NCBI RefSeq assembly: GCF_000502955.1
Contig: NZ_AYWO01000007.1
Coordinates: 215,605 to 258,091, forward strand
DNA: 42,487 bases
Direction: 5' to 3'
Origin: Mesorhizobium sp. LNHC252B00
Lineage (GTDB): Bacteria; Pseudomonadota; Alphaproteobacteria; Rhizobiales; Rhizobiaceae
Under the pieces are notes generated by a model, which saw only the letters and a program-made list of their open reading frames with translations, ran no database searches and had not been told where the DNA came from. Of the stretch, positions 40,430 to 42,487 are shown piece after piece. The number at the start of each line of letters is the position of its first letter. Positions within the stretch are counted from its first letter, which is position 1. A program made the position numbers and the translations under genes.

Positions 40430-41618
40430 GGGGCCTCTTTGCACTGTGTGGCGACGGCTTTTTCGTCGCGCCGGGTATCGCAGCCTCGATTGCCTTTTTC
40501 ATGACAGTCGGCAACGCCTCGCCGGAAATCTCGTGGGCGAGCGACCAGAAATGCCCTTCCGGCGCATCACCTTTGATGTGGGCGTGAAAGACTTCGAGTT
40601 CGAGAGCGAAATGGGTGAAGACATGGGCAATCTGGCCGGCACGCCGCCAGTCGGCAGGGAAAGGCGCGGCCGCTTCCGTGGTGCCTCCATCGATCCGCGC
40701 GGTCCAGCCTGTCGTCGGCACCTCGGTCATGCCGCCAAGCAAACCCTTCTCCGCCCGTTTGCGCAGCATAATGGCGCCGTCGCCCCGTACGGCGACGAAG
40801 GCGGCGCCGCGTCGCAGCGGCTTGTCGGCCTTTGGCAGGCGCACCGGGAAGTGCTCGGGATCGCCTGAAACGACCGCGCTGCAGTCTTCGCGCAGCGGGC
40901 ACAGCATGCAGCGCGGCCGGCGCGGGGTGCAGATGGTGGCGCCGAGATCCATCATCGCCTGGGCGAAGTCGCCCGGCCTTGTCCCTGGCATCATGCGTTG
41001 GACATGGGCGCGGATCTCAGGCTTCGCCTCGCCCAGCGGCGTCGTGATCGAAAACAGCCGGGAGATGACGCGTTCGACATTGCCGTCGACGACGGCGGCG
41101 GGGCGGCCGAAGGCGATCGCCATGATGGCCGCCGACGTATAGGCGCCGATGCCGGGCAGTTCTCTCAATCCCGTTTCCGTGTCGGGAAACCGGCCGCCAC
41201 GCAGGGCCACCAGATCGGCGCAGGCCTTGAGATTGCGGGCACGGGAGTAGTAGCCGAGCCCGGCCCAGGCTTTCATCACGTCCTCGGTCGGCGCCGAGGC
41301 CAGCGCCTCGACATCAGGCCATTTCTCGACGAAAACCCGGAAATAGGCCTTCACCGCCTCGACCGTGGTCTGCTGCAGCATGACTTCGGACAGCCAGACG
41401 CGGTAGGGATCAGGCCTTACGCCCCGCGCATGCTCGCGTGGCGTTATCCGCCACGGCAGTTCGCGGTGGTGCACATCGTACCAGCCGAGCAAGCGGGATG
41501 CGATATCGTCACGAACTCTAGATGTGGCTTTGCCACTATCTCCAGATGCAGCTTCTCCGGATGCAGCGTTGCTGCTATCTCGGGAGGCGGTCTTGCGGGT
41601 CTGGTCTGCTGGTGCCAT
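40422..41618 (-). CDS. mutY: A/G-specific adenine DNA glycosylase
   Basis: 398 residues. MutY removes adenine paired with 8-oxoguanine. Catalytic E78 is in SEVMLQQTTVEAV and D178 in VVDGNVERV, the helix-hairpin-helix is LPGIGAYTSAAI, and the 4Fe-4S cysteines are C230, C237, C240 and C246 (C-x6-C-x2-C-x5-C). The C-terminal NUDIX-like domain that recognises oxoG follows from about 265. The N terminus before residue 35 is serine/alanine-rich and repetitive. The frame opens at 41675, but the ATG at 41618 (MAPADQTRKT) is taken. It is divergent from dciA; the start codons are 55 bases apart. Confidence 0.95.
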   Translation of the reverse strand: MAPADQTRKTASRDSSNAASGEAASGDSGKATSRVRDDIASRLLGWYDVHHRELPWRITPREHARGVRPDPYRVWLSEVMLQQTTVEAVKAYFRVFVEKWPDVEALASAPTEDVMKAWAGLGYYSRARNLKACADLVALRGGRFPDTETGLRELPGIGAYTSAAIMAIAFGRPAAVVDGNVERVISRLFSITTPLGEAKPEIRAHVQRMMPGTRPGDFAQAMMDLGATICTPRRPRCMLCPLREDCSAVVSGDPEHFPVRLPKADKPLRRGAAFVAVRGDGAIMLRKRAEKGLLGGMTEVPTTGWTARIDGGTTEAAAPFPADWRRAGQIAHVFTHFALELEVFHAHIKGDAPEGHFWSLAHEISGEALPTVMKKAIEAAIPGATKKPSPHSAKRPHD

Positions 41619-41673
41619 TGATCGGGAATTGGCCTTGGCCGATACTGATGAACGTCGTGGCTGGAGAACGTAC

Positions 41674-42174
41674 ATGGCAGGGAGAACGCCCTACGGCAAT
41701 CCCGTCCCGATCAGCGATCTCGCGACCAAGATCCTCGATCCGGTGCTGCGCAAGCGGGCCGGCATTTCGATCGGCCTCGTCCAGTCATGGGAAGAGATCG
41801 CCGGCCCACGTCTGGCCAGCCACTCGCGCCCTGAAAAAATCCAGTGGCCGCGCCGCATGCATGAGGACGATCCGTTCGAGCCGGCGGTGCTGGTCATCGC
41901 CTGCGAAGGCATGGCGGCACTTCACCTGCAGCACGAGACCGGCGAGATCATCAACCGGGTCAACGCCTTCCTCGGTTTCACTGCCATCAGCCGCATCAGA
42001 ATTCTGCAGAAGCCGGTGACAGCCGACAAGGCAAGGCGCAGACCGGCCCTCAGGCCGCTGACGGCAGCCGAGAAGACGAAACTGTCGGGGACTGTCGGCC
42101 TTGTCGACAATGACGGACTGCGCGCATCGCTGGAAAAACTTGGCGCGACCATTATCGGGGAGAGGAAGTCATAA
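41674..42174 (+). CDS. DUF721 / DciA-type helicase loader protein
   Basis: 166 residues with the DUF721 (DciA) domain: LATKILDPVLRKRAGISIGL, VQSWEEIAGPRLASHSRPE, then VIACEGMAALHLQHETGEII and NRVNAFLGFTAISRIRI. DciA loads the replicative helicase DnaB in bacteria without DnaC, and rhizobia are among these. The frame opens at 41524 within mutY sequence, but the ATG at 41674 with GGAGAACGTAC upstream is right. It is divergent from mutY and is followed by a 163-base gap. Confidence 0.92.
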   Translation: MAGRTPYGNPVPISDLATKILDPVLRKRAGISIGLVQSWEEIAGPRLASHSRPEKIQWPRRMHEDDPFEPAVLVIACEGMAALHLQHETGEIINRVNAFLGFTAISRIRILQKPVTADKARRRPALRPLTAAEKTKLSGTVGLVDNDGLRASLEKLGATIIGERKS

Positions 42175-42222
42175 GCCTCTTGAAGAAAGTCATGGATTTG
42201 TCGTCAATATCTCGCTTTCGTG

Positions 42223-42246
42223 ATCGCCTTTGTCAGGTTAGGCGAT
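42223..42246. repeat. Inverted repeat upstream of the dsbA-like gene
   Basis: ATCGCCT (42223-42229) and AGGCGAT (42240-42246) form a 7-bp stem around a 10-base loop, with no T run. The 9-bp TTGTCAGGT lies across its loop at 42230-42238 and again at 42322-42330, just before the next start. Whether it is a terminator, an operator or chance cannot be told. Confidence 0.4.
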
Positions 42247-42337
42247 TGGATTGGGGATGGAGATGCCTTAATTCGCGCCAACTCTCGCCTTTTCGTGTCT
42301 TTGCATTGCAAAATCCAACCCTTGTCAGGTGATTCGT

Positions 42338-42487
42338 ATGAACCGTCCCCCGTTTGGCCAAACTCTGTCTCGCAGAAACGTTCTGTCTTCGCTTGCGGCC
42401 ATTCCGGCGGTTGCCCTGCTCGCCGCCTGCAGCGACTCCAGCGAGGAGGCCAAGGCCGCGGATGTGAAGCCAGCGGCCCCGGCCGCC
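42338..42487 (+). CDS. Start of a Tat-like lipoprotein gene, probably DsbA-family thiol oxidoreductase (3' end outside window)
   Basis: Fifty codons are visible. The signal has a twin-arginine-like SRRNVLSSL, a hydrophobic AAIPAVALLAAC, and a lipobox whose Cys should carry the lipid, then an acidic, alanine-proline-rich linker. The ATG at 42338 follows CAGGTGA. The thioredoxin domain is not in the window; the DsbA call rests on recalled rhizobial order mutY-dciA-dsbA-smc and on the signal form, so the product is inferred. Confidence 0.55.
   Translation, partial: MNRPPFGQTLSRRNVLSSLAAIPAVALLAACSDSSEEAKAADVKPAAPAA

Overview
The window is chromosomal, GC-rich DNA that most resembles a Rhizobiales alphaproteobacterium, probably Mesorhizobium or a close Phyllobacteriaceae relative. 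This rests on recalled gene order and protein resemblance; no search was run. The supporting blocks are the ctaC-ctaD-ctaB-ctaG-ctaE aa3 oxidase cluster followed by DUF983, surf1, ispH, thrB and rnhA; thrC next to an M16 peptidase and a RimJ-type acetyltransferase; a CcrM-type methylase near mutY, dciA and a dsbA-like gene; and bluB behind a cobalamin riboswitch. Nearly all genes are housekeeping. No prophage, IS element, CRISPR array, tRNA or rRNA was seen.

Layout. 1-2.4 kb: the 3' end of a RibB/RibBA gene, then an efflux-type MFS gene divergent from its TetR regulator, with three copies of one palindromic operator between them. 2.4-3.75 kb: a gap holding a possible short promoter-terminator unit, then a membrane-protein gene split by an in-frame TAG. 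3.75-9.8 kb: bluB with its B12 riboswitch, then an HDAC-like deacetylase, xseB, DUF2277, a pirin, dxs and a small secreted protein. 9.9-12.1 kb: a CelD/FemAB-like acyltransferase overlapping a fatty-acid hydroxylase/sterol desaturase homologue. 12.4-15.5 kb: two RNA methyltransferases (tlyA and an RlmD-like gene), then a vapBC islet and a small membrane protein. 15.5-17.7 kb: tldD and an IalB-family secreted protein.

18.0-24.7 kb is the cytochrome aa3 oxidase block: subunits II, I and III, heme O synthase, a CoxF-like small protein, the Cox11 copper chaperone, DUF983 and Surf1. A decayed piece of an L,D-transpeptidase gene lies just after ctaE. 24.8-28.4 kb carries ispH, thrB, rnhA, a histidine phosphatase with a changed RHG motif, and a DUF2938 protein. 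28.5-37.7 kb holds a peroxiredoxin, a DsbD-N-like periplasmic protein, YqgE, a large membrane GGDEF/EAL protein with a degenerate cyclase motif, a GNAT, an M16 peptidase, thrC and a lipoprotein. 37.8-42.5 kb holds two HAD hydrolases, ccrM, mutY, dciA and the start of a Tat-like lipoprotein gene that is probably dsbA.

Functional links: dxs and ispH are the first and last MEP-pathway enzymes, and isoprenoids feed the CtaB farnesylation of heme. thrB and thrC, about 9 kb apart, complete threonine synthesis. BluB makes the lower ligand of B12 and sits behind a B12 riboswitch. No plainly new system was found. The best leads are the amber-split membrane gene, the transpeptidase remnant, 18-bp duplications in two neighbouring signal peptides, the possible short RNA at about 2.57-2.62 kb, and the acyltransferase-hydroxylase pair.
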